Below, piece after piece: positions 53,731-61,503 of a stretch of DNA of 64,000 bases. A model generated the notes under the pieces. The model did not search any database. It worked only from the letters and a program-made list of their open reading frames with translations, and was not told the origin of the DNA. The DNA comes from CAZYSK01 sp964649415 (GTDB lineage Bacteria > Chloroflexota > Anaerolineae > B4-G1): contig CAZYSK010000014.1 in the NCBI GenBank assembly GCA_964649415.1, forward strand, positions 36,999 through 100,998, written 5' to 3'. A program made the translations under genes and the position numbers. How positions within the stretch are numbered: the stretch's first letter is position 1; the number at the start of each line of letters is the position of its first letter.

Positions 53731-54981
53731 ATGCTTAAGGTAGCGCGCATCATATTCGCCAAGGAAGCCCGCGACCTGCTCCGCGACAGGCGCTCGCTCT
53801 TCTTCCTCTTCGCCATCCCACTGCTAATGCCGCTCCTAGGAGCGGCCGGCGGGGCGTTTGTGGCGTGGCAAGTCGCGCGCCAGACCGGCGAGGGGCTACC
53901 CATCGCCGTCGTCGGCCGCGGACAACTGCCCCATCTGGTCGCCAGCCTGGATGAGAGACGGCTGCTGCGCCTGGTAGACACGCCGCCGAACGTGGAGCAA
54001 GCGCTGCAAACCGGCGCCCTGGTGGCCGTCCTTGAGATCCCACCCGATGCCACTGAAGTACTGGGGGCCGAAGAGGCGCTCACGATCACCCTAACCAGCA
54101 GCTCCAGCGGGTGGCTGTCGGAACTCGCGGTCGGATCCATCCAGCACGCGCTGGATGAATACGAGGATGAAGTGCTGTCGGAGCGGCTGAAGCGGCGTGG
54201 GCTGGACCACGCCTGGATGAAACCCATCCGGCTCGAACAGGAAGCCGCCCCCCCGATCGGTGTGGCAGCCGGCCCGATCGCGGTCGCTGCCGGCGAGGCC
54301 GGTTCTTCGCTATTCGGCAGTATGTTCCTGAGCCTGGCCGTCGTGTCGTGGGCCTTCAGCGGGGGCCTCAGCCTGGTGGCCGACATGACCGTCGGGGAGA
54401 AAGAGCACCACACCATGGAGTCCCTGCTCATCACCCCGTCCAGCCGGATTGGGATCGTGCTGGGCAAGACCGCGTTCAGCATCGTGGTCTCCGCCGTCAC
54501 CATCGGGCTGTGGTCGCTGGACAGCCTGGCCTACGTGGTCTTCCTCTCGCTGCTGCCCTCTGATGCCAGTGCACTGCTCGCGTCCACCGGCACCGTTCAG
54601 TTGGGGAACCTGGGGCTGGCGCTCGTATGGCTCATGCTGCTGATGCTGCCCCTGATGACCATGATGAACGAAGTCGTGGCAGCCGTGTGCACCTTCGCCA
54701 AGAACTACCGTGAGGCCAATCTATTCCTGGGCCTCCTCCAGTTGCTGCTCCCTGGATTGACCCTGCTGGCAACCTTCGGCTTCGACGCCAGGCCCTCCAC
54801 GTCTGTGTACGCCCTGCCGGTCGTGGGAGTACTGGTGGCCATGCGCGACCTGTTCAGCGGCGGCATTGCCCCGGAGGCACTGGCGCTGACTTGGGCAGCG
54901 GCCGCTGCCTACGCTGCGGGAACCACCCTGCTGGCGGCCTACGTCTTCTCCCGCGAGTGGGCGCTCATGAGGGGAGTGTGA
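53731..54981 (+). CDS. ABC-2 type exporter permease (NatB-like)
   Basis: The 416-residue permease opens ARIIFAKEARDLLRDRRSLFFLFAIPLLMPLLGAAGGAFV, with the first membrane span near 24-48. A large extracytoplasmic domain follows (about 50-195), then five to six spans from about 197 to 405. VADMTVGEKEHHTMESLLITPSSRIGIVLGKTAFSIVV near 215-252 is the cytoplasmic coupling motif (E.GT.E.LL..P) of the ABC-2/NatB family. It starts 4 bp after the ATPase stop and must form the exporter with it. The substrate is not inferable. No further subunit follows; 176 bp separate it from the next gene. Confidence 0.9.
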   Translation: MLKVARIIFAKEARDLLRDRRSLFFLFAIPLLMPLLGAAGGAFVAWQVARQTGEGLPIAVVGRGQLPHLVASLDERRLLRLVDTPPNVEQALQTGALVAVLEIPPDATEVLGAEEALTITLTSSSSGWLSELAVGSIQHALDEYEDEVLSERLKRRGLDHAWMKPIRLEQEAAPPIGVAAGPIAVAAGEAGSSLFGSMFLSLAVVSWAFSGGLSLVADMTVGEKEHHTMESLLITPSSRIGIVLGKTAFSIVVSAVTIGLWSLDSLAYVVFLSLLPSDASALLASTGTVQLGNLGLALVWLMLLMLPLMTMMNEVVAAVCTFAKNYREANLFLGLLQLLLPGLTLLATFGFDARPSTSVYALPVVGVLVAMRDLFSGGIAPEALALTWAAAAAYAAGTTLLAAYVFSREWALMRGV

Positions 54982-55157
54982 GGCATGGATGGGCGGCCAG
55001 GGGTGAAGGGCCAGGGAGCGGCCTATTCGTGTTTGTGCTTTTGAACCATTGATGCTAACATGCACAGTGGGTGGGACCCTGGGTTCACGATCTGCCCGGT
55101 TCCCAGCCCCTCATTCTATCGAAGTGTCCCCAACAGCTGGCGTAAGGAGGTCACACG

Positions 55158-55796
55158 ATGGAGCTACTGAAGCGCCTGTGGAACGCCTTCAAAGACATCG
55201 CTATCATCTTCTCGTTCACCGTCAACTTCGTCCTGGTTGTCTTGCTGCTGCTGGTCACCATACCGGCCGTGCGGGCCGTCTTTGCCATCAAGACCGGCAC
55301 GGTCGAACCGCTGCTGAACGACCTGGATGCGGCCTTCGTCGGGCTGGGGGAGGCTACGATTGACACCGCGGTTCAGATAGACGAACCGATCCCCATCCAG
55401 TTTGAGTTACCGCTCGACGAGCCGCTGCCGATAGACTTCGAACTGCCTATAGAGCAGAACACGTCAGTCGTGCTGAATGCGCCGGTGCCACTCAATCTGC
55501 CCGCCCAGTTCAATCTTCCCGGTGGCGGCGGAGTGATCAACGGATCCGTGTCGCTCTCCCTGCCACCCGGCACGGTTCTGCCGGTTCGCCTCAGCATGAA
55601 CGTGCCGGTCAGCCAGACGATCCCCGTGCGTATGAACGTGCCGGTCAACCAGACCATCCCGATTCAGATGCAGGTGCCGGTACGAATCAAGCTGGGAGAG
55701 GCCGGGTTGAATTCGGCGGTCGGGGAGCTGCGGGCCGTGTTCCAACCACTGCGGGTGCAGATCGAGACCCTGCCGGATGGGATAGATCTTTGGTAA
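55158..55796 (+). CDS. Membrane-anchored protein with short Pro/hydrophobic repeats
   Basis: In this 212-residue protein, residues 12-42 (DIAIIFSFTVNFVLVVLLLLVTIPAVRAVFAI) form an anchor. Residues 70-185 are beta-like units of about 12 residues rich in Ile-Pro-Val, e.g. EPIPIQFELPLDEPLPIDFEL and later VPVSQTIPVRM and VPVNQTIPIQM. The last two are encoded by a near-identical 36-bp DNA repeat around 55600-55680. A Gly-rich break (LPGGGGVING) separates two repeat blocks. No known family is recognised; the extracytoplasmic repeats may stack as a thin beta structure. AAGGAGG precedes the ATG. It overlaps the methyltransferase start. Confidence 0.72.
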   Translation: MELLKRLWNAFKDIAIIFSFTVNFVLVVLLLLVTIPAVRAVFAIKTGTVEPLLNDLDAAFVGLGEATIDTAVQIDEPIPIQFELPLDEPLPIDFELPIEQNTSVVLNAPVPLNLPAQFNLPGGGGVINGSVSLSLPPGTVLPVRLSMNVPVSQTIPVRMNVPVNQTIPIQMQVPVRIKLGEAGLNSAVGELRAVFQPLRVQIETLPDGIDLW

Positions 55797-56731
55797 ACGT
55801 GACATCGCAAGCAACACCCCCGGTATGTGACTACGAAGGCTCGGCCTATCGGACCGAGTTCTGGGGCCAAGGCCGGGAGTACGAGGACGCCGTCGAGCGC
55901 GCAGCCATTCGCCACCTGCTGCCTCCAACCGGCCGTCGGCTGATTGAGATCGGTGGAGGCTACGGACGGCTCGCCCCGCACTACGCCGGGTACGACGAGG
56001 TCGTGCTGTTCGACTACGCACACTCACAACTGAGGCAGGCCCAGGAACTGTGGGGGGAAGCCGGTCCCGGCGGACGGCCCCGCTACGTGTACGTCGCCGC
56101 CGATTTCTACAAGCTGCCCTTCGCCACGGGCCTGTTCGACACGGTGACGATGGTGCGCGCCATCCACCACGCCGCGGATGCCCCGGCTGTATTGCAGGGT
56201 GTGGCACAGATCCTCGCGCCTGGCGGCACACTCGTGCTCGAGTTCGCCAACAAGCGCAACCTAAAAGCGATCCTGCGCTACCTGGTGCGCCGGCAGGATT
56301 GGTCACCGTTCGACCGGGAGCCGGTGGAGTACGTCAAGCTGAATTTCGACTTCCACCCTACCTGGATGCGGGAACACCTCGACGAAGCCGGCCTGCAGGT
56401 GCGAGAGCTGCGCACCGTGTCTCATTTTCGACTCGACCTGATCAAACGCGTTGTACCCACGAGGTGGCTGGTGGCGCTGGATCGACTGCTGCAACCGACG
56501 GGCGACCTCTGGCAGGTGACACCCAGCGTTTTCGCTCGCTGTACGGCCAACAGCCGCAAATCCGCTGCACCGGAGGGCGCTTTCTTCCGCTGCACCGTCT
56601 GCGGTTCGACCATGCTCGTGGACGAAGGGACCGTGCTGTCCTGCACCGACTGTGGCGCGCGCTTTGCAGTGCGCGACGGGATCTATGACTTCAAGGCACC
56701 ACTGGAGAGAGAGGGGGCTGGGGGGGAGTAG
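55790..56731 (+). CDS. SAM-dependent methyltransferase with C-terminal zinc ribbon
   Basis: The 313-residue protein has RRLIEIGGGYGRLAPHYAGYDEVVLFDYAHSQLRQA near 45-80, motif I GxGxG as GGGYG with acidic motif II. LPFATGLFDTVTMVRAIHHAADAPAVLQGVAQILAPGGTLVLEFANK follows, typical of Methyltransf_11/25. Residues 262-300 contain CTVCGSTMLVDEGTVLSCTDCGARFAVRDGIYDF, a four-Cys zinc ribbon like that of Trm112/UPF0434 or RlmA/biotin-type methyltransferases. The substrate is unknown (rRNA, lipid or quinone). The start is TTG 55790, overlapping the upstream stop; GTG at 55799 is possible. The next gene starts 3 bp downstream. Confidence 0.86.
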   Translation: MVNVTSQATPPVCDYEGSAYRTEFWGQGREYEDAVERAAIRHLLPPTGRRLIEIGGGYGRLAPHYAGYDEVVLFDYAHSQLRQAQELWGEAGPGGRPRYVYVAADFYKLPFATGLFDTVTMVRAIHHAADAPAVLQGVAQILAPGGTLVLEFANKRNLKAILRYLVRRQDWSPFDREPVEYVKLNFDFHPTWMREHLDEAGLQVRELRTVSHFRLDLIKRVVPTRWLVALDRLLQPTGDLWQVTPSVFARCTANSRKSAAPEGAFFRCTVCGSTMLVDEGTVLSCTDCGARFAVRDGIYDFKAPLEREGAGGE

Positions 56732-56734
56732 GGA

Positions 56735-57160
56735 ATGAGCCGCACAACTCGACGCGCGCTGTTTTCCGATCTGGTCTTCAACGAAGAAGAACAGCCAGCC
56801 AAGGTCGTGACCATCGGTGGGGTGCCCCACTACGCCGTGCCTGACGGCGACTTCCTGCGTCACGTCGAGGCGGAGCACGTGGACCGGCAGATCGTGGCAC
56901 TGATCCAGGAGCGTATCCTGGCTATACGCGACATCGTGACCGAAGGCGTGATCCACATGCTGGGCGAGGAAAGCCTGTTCACACGGCCATCGATCGAGCA
57001 CGCTATTGAGCACATGGACCAGATCCTCGAAACGGATGCCGTAGACGTAGACGAACTGCGCACCGCGCTATGGATGTCAGGGTTCCGCGCTACCGTCGAC
57101 TTACATGGCGACGTGGTGCACGTGTACATCCCAGGGCTGGAAGAAGAGCCGCCCGACTAG
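56735..57160 (+). CDS. Conserved-looking 141-residue protein of unknown function
   Basis: This soluble acidic protein has no recognised domain. It begins MSRTTRRALFSDLVFNEEEQPAKVVTIGGVPHYAVPDGDF. The middle is helical (VDRQIVALIQERILAIRDIVTEGVIHMLG) and the end beta-like (FRATVDLHGDVVHVYIPGLEEE). Composition and codon use match its neighbours, and it begins 3 bp after the methyltransferase stop, so it is a real operon member (55158-57160). It could be a partner of the methyltransferase. The following 345-bp gap (57161-57505) holds a 6-bp dyad (CGGGAC/GTCCCG near 57303-57330) and the dnaN promoter, but no gene that I can see. Confidence 0.7.
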   Translation: MSRTTRRALFSDLVFNEEEQPAKVVTIGGVPHYAVPDGDFLRHVEAEHVDRQIVALIQERILAIRDIVTEGVIHMLGEESLFTRPSIEHAIEHMDQILETDAVDVDELRTALWMSGFRATVDLHGDVVHVYIPGLEEEPPD

Positions 57161-57436
57161 GACCTAGCCGGGATACCCGTCGGGCACCAGAACACACCAC
57201 ACGTGAGGCCACCATTGAACGCTGGGGCCAGGCGGCGTGATGTGTGCACACTCCCACAGCGTGCGCGTCAGCTCTGGATTTTACTTTACATAATCTCGAA
57301 AACGGGACGAATGGGCGCTTTGCTGTCCCGTGGGAGGGATGCCCTTGCCTCTGCTACGTCACCTTCCAGCAGCATAAGGCCACAACTTGCCCCAGATTGC
57401 AGTGCATCTGATCCCACACGTCCAACACACACCCAC

Positions 57437-57465
57437 TTGTGCGGTTTATAGAATTGATGTATACT
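57437..57465 (+). promoter_or_regulatory. Sigma-70-type promoter of dnaN
   Basis: TTGTGC (57437-57442), a 17-bp spacer and TATACT (57460-57465) precede the ATG at 57506; the leader of about 35 nt carries GAGGAGGGTG. Confidence 0.7.
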
Positions 57466-57505
57466 GATTTTACTTACACCAGCGGATTTTGAGGAGGGTG
57501 AACTG

Positions 57506-58639
57506 ATGAAGGTCTCCTGCCTACAGGAAAACCTTTCCAAGGGCCTGAGCATTGTCGGACGAGCAGTTTCACCTCGCTCCACGCTGCCGGTCCTGGGCAA
57601 CGTGCTACTCGCGACCGACGGCGGGCGGCTTAAGCTATCCGCCACCAACCTGGAAGTAGGCATCAACTGCTGGGTCGGGGCCAAGGTGGAGGAAGAAGGA
57701 GCGACCACCGTGCCGGCCCGTACCTTCATTGACCTGGTCAACGCGCTGCCGCCAGAGCGAGTGGATCTGGAGCTTATCACGCGCACGCAGACACTCAACC
57801 TGCGCGCTGGTCGCAGCGAGGCCAACGTCAAGGGTATTGACGCGGAGGAATTCCCCCTCGTACCGGTGCCCGAGGGCGAGGGCAAGATCCCTGTTGAGGC
57901 CGATGCGCTGCGCACCGCAGTTGACCAGGTAGCGTTCGCAGCCGCCACCGACGAGAGCCGCCCGATCCTCACCGGCGTTCTGGCCAGGTTCGATGAATCG
58001 CAGATCACGTTGGCCGCCGCCGATGGGTTCCGCCTCTCGGTGCGCACGATTCCGCTGGTGCGGCCTGTGTCAGACCCGTTCAGCGTCATCATCCCTGCTC
58101 GGGCACTGGTCGAGCTGGGGCGTATCAGTGGTGAACAAGAAGAACCGATCACTGTCACCGTCACGCCCACCCGCAACCAGGTGCTTTTCCAACTCACCAA
58201 CATCGTGCTGGTCTCGCAACTGATCGACGGCAACTTCCCCGACTACCGGCAGATCATCCCCCAGGAGCACACGACGCACTCGGTGCTGGATACGGCGGCG
58301 TTTCTGAAAGCGTGCAAGGCAGCGCTCATCTTCGCTCGCGACGCGGCTCACATCAGCCGGCTGCACATCAAGCCCGGATCCGAGCTGGCGCCAGGGCACA
58401 TGATCGTCTCCGCTACCTCGGCCGAAACCGGCGACGATGTGAGCGAGATGGACGCCGCGATCACCGGCAACGAGGTCGAGGTTGCCTTCAACGTCAGGTA
58501 CCTCATTGACGTGCTCTCTGTGGTCGGCACGCCCCAGATCGCGCTGGACACGACGTCGTCGTCCAGCCCAGGTGTTATCCGTCCAGTAGGCGACGTGGAC
58601 TTCACGCACGTGATTATGCCGATGCACCTGGGGCGGTAG
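57506..58639 (+). CDS. dnaN: DNA polymerase III beta sliding clamp
   Basis: The 377-residue ring subunit tethers polymerase III to DNA. It begins MKVSCLQENLSKGLSIVGRAVSPRSTLPVLGNVLLATDGGRLKLSATNLEVGI, the diagnostic start of DnaN domain 1. ARTFIDLVNALPPERVDLEL and AEEFPLVPVPEGEG follow, then domain 2 (AATDESRPILTGVLARFDESQITLAAADGFRLSV). Domain 3 starts near 250 and ends HVIMPMHLGR, the universal P-M-R/L C-terminus that forms the binding cleft. The length is normal. It has its own promoter and terminator; dnaA and recF are not adjacent, unlike the classical origin arrangement. Confidence 0.97.
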   Translation: MKVSCLQENLSKGLSIVGRAVSPRSTLPVLGNVLLATDGGRLKLSATNLEVGINCWVGAKVEEEGATTVPARTFIDLVNALPPERVDLELITRTQTLNLRAGRSEANVKGIDAEEFPLVPVPEGEGKIPVEADALRTAVDQVAFAAATDESRPILTGVLARFDESQITLAAADGFRLSVRTIPLVRPVSDPFSVIIPARALVELGRISGEQEEPITVTVTPTRNQVLFQLTNIVLVSQLIDGNFPDYRQIIPQEHTTHSVLDTAAFLKACKAALIFARDAAHISRLHIKPGSELAPGHMIVSATSAETGDDVSEMDAAITGNEVEVAFNVRYLIDVLSVVGTPQIALDTTSSSSPGVIRPVGDVDFTHVIMPMHLGR

Positions 58640-58658
58640 CGCCCGCAGATCTGAACAC

Positions 58659-58694
58659 GAAACGCCCTCGACGGCGCTGTCCGGGGGGCGTTTC
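58659..58694 (+). terminator. Rho-independent-like terminator of dnaN
   Basis: GAAACGCCC (58659-58667) pairs with GGGCGTTTC (58686-58694), a 9-bp stem with an inner CGACGGCGCTGTCCG region that may pair further. It lies 20 bp after the dnaN stop; the downstream U-run is short. Confidence 0.7.
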
Positions 58695-58789
58695 CCTGTA
58701 TATGGGGGCCGAGGCCGCCGACCACCTCAGAACGGTCACACGGTCGTCATTGATGCACGGTTCGTCGTCGCGGAGTGCGGGGAGGTCCT

Positions 58790-59422
58790 ATGAACATCGC
58801 CAACCTGATCACGATCATGCGGTTTCCGCTACTCGTGCTCGTCGTGCTGTTGCTGTACTTCGGCGGAACAGTGGGCCGGCTGGCCGCTGCCCCTCTCGTC
58901 ATCGTGTTGATCTTGATGGACACGTTGGACGGGATCGTCGCGCGGCGGCGCGGCGAACAGACGCTCATCGGCAGCGCGCTGGACATTGCCGCCGACCGGG
59001 CGGTGGAAATCGTCTTGTGGGGCGTATACGCGCATATGGGATTGATCACAGCAGCTATTCCCATCACAGTCGTGATTCGAGGCGCGTTGACCGACTCGAT
59101 TCGCGGTATCGCATTGCAGCACGGATATTCCGCACACAGCATGATGCACTCCCGATGGGGCCGTTGGCTGGTCGTCTCAGGTTTCATGCGCAGCAGCTAC
59201 GGCGTTGCCAAGGCCGTCGCTTTCACGCTGCTGGCGCTGGCCCTGGGACTTAGGACCGGGGAATATGCAATCTGGCACAGCGTTTGGATCGGCGCCACGG
59301 TGATCAGTTGGATCGCCCTGGTACTTTGCATCATTCGAGGGCTTCCGGTACTCATCGAGGCACCGCGATTGTTCCGCTCGGCCGAGTTTCAGGAGCCTGC
59401 GCCCTCGTCTCCCGGCGAGTAG
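58790..59422 (+). CDS. CDP-alcohol phosphatidyltransferase (PgsA-like)
   Basis: The 210-residue integral membrane enzyme has about six spans. The catalytic CDP-OH-P motif reads DTLDGIVARRRGEQTLIGSALDIAADRAVE near 45-74. It matches D-x2-D-G-x2-A-R-x8-G-x3-D-x3-D, with all aspartates present. Such enzymes swap CMP on CDP-diacylglycerol for an alcohol such as glycerol-3-phosphate or inositol phosphate. The start is ATG 58790, with GGGAGGTC 5 bp upstream. It is followed after 22 bp by an acyltransferase gene, so a role in membrane-lipid or phosphatidylinositol-mannoside-type synthesis is plausible. The exact alcohol cannot be read from the sequence. Confidence 0.9.
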   Translation: MNIANLITIMRFPLLVLVVLLLYFGGTVGRLAAAPLVIVLILMDTLDGIVARRRGEQTLIGSALDIAADRAVEIVLWGVYAHMGLITAAIPITVVIRGALTDSIRGIALQHGYSAHSMMHSRWGRWLVVSGFMRSSYGVAKAVAFTLLALALGLRTGEYAIWHSVWIGATVISWIALVLCIIRGLPVLIEAPRLFRSAEFQEPAPSSPGE

Positions 59423-59444
59423 CGGACGCCCAGGATACCCCCCA

Positions 59445-60356
59445 GTGCGTTTCCAGGATCTCACCAGCACGGAGCCCCTAACGCGGCTCGGCATTTTCAT
59501 CGGGCAGCATCTGTCACGCCGGGCGGGATACGGCCTGGCGCGGATGGCCGCCAGCGCCATCGCTTGCTGGAAGCCCTCGGTGTACCGCACGGTGCAGGCT
59601 AACCTGCGCCAGATCCTTGGCTCGCAGGCCGATGACGAAGCAGTGCACAGGATGGCTCGCCAGGTCTTCTTCCACGCCGGTCAGACGTACTACGACTTCT
59701 TCCAAGCCATTGGCCAGCCCGCAAACGTGCTCGCGCGTGCGGTGCAGGTTCCCAAATCGCTCATCAACCAGATTAAGGCTGGGATGCCCGCAGGCCGAGG
59801 CGTGCTGCTATTGGTCAGCCACATGAGCAACTTCGACCTGGCCGGCCTGGCGGTGGGCGCGCACGGCCTGCCCATTCAGGCGCTATCTCTGGCCAACCCC
59901 GTGTCAGGTTTTCGCGTCCTGAACCGCCTGCGGATCGAGGGGGGCTACGAGGTCACGCCGGTCTCACCCGAATCGCTGCGGGCAGCCATCCGGCGGCTGA
60001 AAGCTGGGGGGACTGTGGTGACCGGTGTGGATCGCCCGGTCCCCCAGGACCGAACGGTGGTTGAGTTCTTTGGCCGGCCGGCGTACATGCCAAGCGGGCC
60101 GGCGCGAATGGCGTTGCTGACCAGAGCGACGGTTCTCGTAGGCAGTTGCTCCTTCGATCCGGCCACAGGATACAGGCTCGAGTGCACCGGGCCTATCGAG
60201 ATCGTGCGGACAGGCAACCGCCAACAAGACATCGCCGAAAACACACGCCGGCTGGCCGGTATCCTGGAGGAATACGTGCGCGCGCACCCAGAACAGTGGA
60301 TGATGTTCCACCCCTTCTGGCCAGATCTACCCGATATCCGAGATAGCTGTGCATGA
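59445..60356 (+). CDS. LpxL/PatA-like lysophospholipid or glycolipid acyltransferase
   Basis: The 303 residues match PF03279. GRGVLLLVSHMSNFDLAGLAVGAHG near 116-140 contains the HxxxxD motif (SHMSNFD) of the catalytic dyad. VVTGVDRPVPQDRTVVEFFGRPAYMPSGPARMALLTRATVLVG is the second conserved block. Members transfer acyl chains to lipid A precursors, or to phosphatidylinositol mannosides in PatA-type enzymes. Together with the CDP-alcohol transferase directly upstream, this fits a glycophospholipid pathway in a bacterium probably lacking lipid A. There is no clear N-terminal membrane anchor. The start is GTG 59445; AGGATAC is a weak upstream site. Confidence 0.88.
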   Translation: MRFQDLTSTEPLTRLGIFIGQHLSRRAGYGLARMAASAIACWKPSVYRTVQANLRQILGSQADDEAVHRMARQVFFHAGQTYYDFFQAIGQPANVLARAVQVPKSLINQIKAGMPAGRGVLLLVSHMSNFDLAGLAVGAHGLPIQALSLANPVSGFRVLNRLRIEGGYEVTPVSPESLRAAIRRLKAGGTVVTGVDRPVPQDRTVVEFFGRPAYMPSGPARMALLTRATVLVGSCSFDPATGYRLECTGPIEIVRTGNRQQDIAENTRRLAGILEEYVRAHPEQWMMFHPFWPDLPDIRDSCA

Positions 60357-60399
60357 CGCCAGCTGGCAAATCTCCAAGTCTGCGATCTGAGGAGGATTG

Positions 60400-61425
60400 A
60401 TGAAAGCAGCCGTGATCGAAACGCCTGGTCAGGTGGCAGTGAGGGACGTGGCCGCCCCCCGGCCCGCACCCGATGAAGTCATCGTCTCCGTCGCGCTGGC
60501 GGGGCTGTGTGGCACCGACATGCACATCTACGCGGGCGAACTCAACTACGTCTATCCTATCGTTCCCGGTCACGAAGTCGTGGGCACGATCGCCACCGTG
60601 GGCAAGGACGTCGCCGACCTGGCACCCGGCATGCGCGTCGCATTCGACCCCAACATCCCCTGCGGGCAGTGCCACTTCTGCCGCAGGCTGCGCTTTAACC
60701 ACTGTCTCAACTGGCAGGCGATCGGCGTGACGCGCGACGGGGGGTTTGCCGAACAGGTAGCGGTGCCGGCGAAGGTGGTCTACCCGATCGATGATCTGCC
60801 GTTCGAGCAAGCGGTGTTCATCGAACCCCTGTCGTGCGTGGTGTACGGCCTACAACGTGCCGCCCCGGCGATTGGCGACCGGGTGCTCATCTTCGGCGCC
60901 GGTCCCATCGGGTTGCTGCTCATGCAGGTCATCCGGCGTGCCGGCGCGGCCCAGGTGGTCGTGACCGACCCACAAGAGGAACGGCTGAAGCTGGCCGCTG
61001 CGTTGGGCGCTGACGCGACCGTCCCGGCCGGTGATGCCGGGGAACAGGCAAGCCTGTTGCACGAGGGGGCGACATTCGGCTACGATATGGTCGTCGATGC
61101 CACCGGAGTGCCCAACGTGGCCACACAATGCTTTGACTACGTGACGCCAGGCGGCAAGATACTGCTCTTCGGGGTGTGTCCTGAGGATGCGACCATACCG
61201 TTCAGCCCGTTCGACCTCTACCGGCGCGACATCACCGTCTATGGCTCGTTCGCGCTGAACGTGACATTTGGGCCAGCCATCGAACTGCTGCGCGGCGGAG
61301 CCGTGGACGTCGAGCCGCTGATCTCGCACCGCTTCCCGCTGGAGCAGTTCCCGCAAGCGCTGGAGATGGCACGCACCCGGTCGGAGCCAACGATGAAGGT
61401 GGTGTTCGAACCGTCCAGCGGCTAG
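60400..61425 (+). CDS. Zinc-dependent alcohol/polyol dehydrogenase (MDR superfamily)
   Basis: The 341-residue enzyme oxidises alcohols or polyols with NAD(P). LAGLCGTDMHIYAGEL near 33-48 and VPGHEVVGTIATVGKDV give the catalytic zinc Cys, His and Glu. CGQCHFCRRLRFNHC near 88-102 is the four-Cys structural zinc lobe. VLIFGAGPIGLLLMQVIRRAGAAQVVVTDPQEERLKLA near 165-202 is the Rossmann fold; the Asp after VVT suggests NAD preference. It looks like sorbitol, threonine or galactitol dehydrogenases. The ATG at 60400 has GAGGAGGATTG upstream. It is convergent with the ABC-2 permease pair and 43 bp after the acyltransferase. Confidence 0.93.
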   Translation: MKAAVIETPGQVAVRDVAAPRPAPDEVIVSVALAGLCGTDMHIYAGELNYVYPIVPGHEVVGTIATVGKDVADLAPGMRVAFDPNIPCGQCHFCRRLRFNHCLNWQAIGVTRDGGFAEQVAVPAKVVYPIDDLPFEQAVFIEPLSCVVYGLQRAAPAIGDRVLIFGAGPIGLLLMQVIRRAGAAQVVVTDPQEERLKLAAALGADATVPAGDAGEQASLLHEGATFGYDMVVDATGVPNVATQCFDYVTPGGKILLFGVCPEDATIPFSPFDLYRRDITVYGSFALNVTFGPAIELLRGGAVDVEPLISHRFPLEQFPQALEMARTRSEPTMKVVFEPSSG

Positions 61426-61503
61426 CGCTCTATCCGGCGTGATCTGATGTGAAACCGCGCCAAAGCGCGTACGACGAACCCACCGATCACTCTCGGCGGA
61501 GCA

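Noticed and set aside
57161..58639. Replication origin next to dnaN
   Set aside because: No dnaA gene and no cluster of DnaA boxes (TTATCCACA-like) were seen around dnaN.
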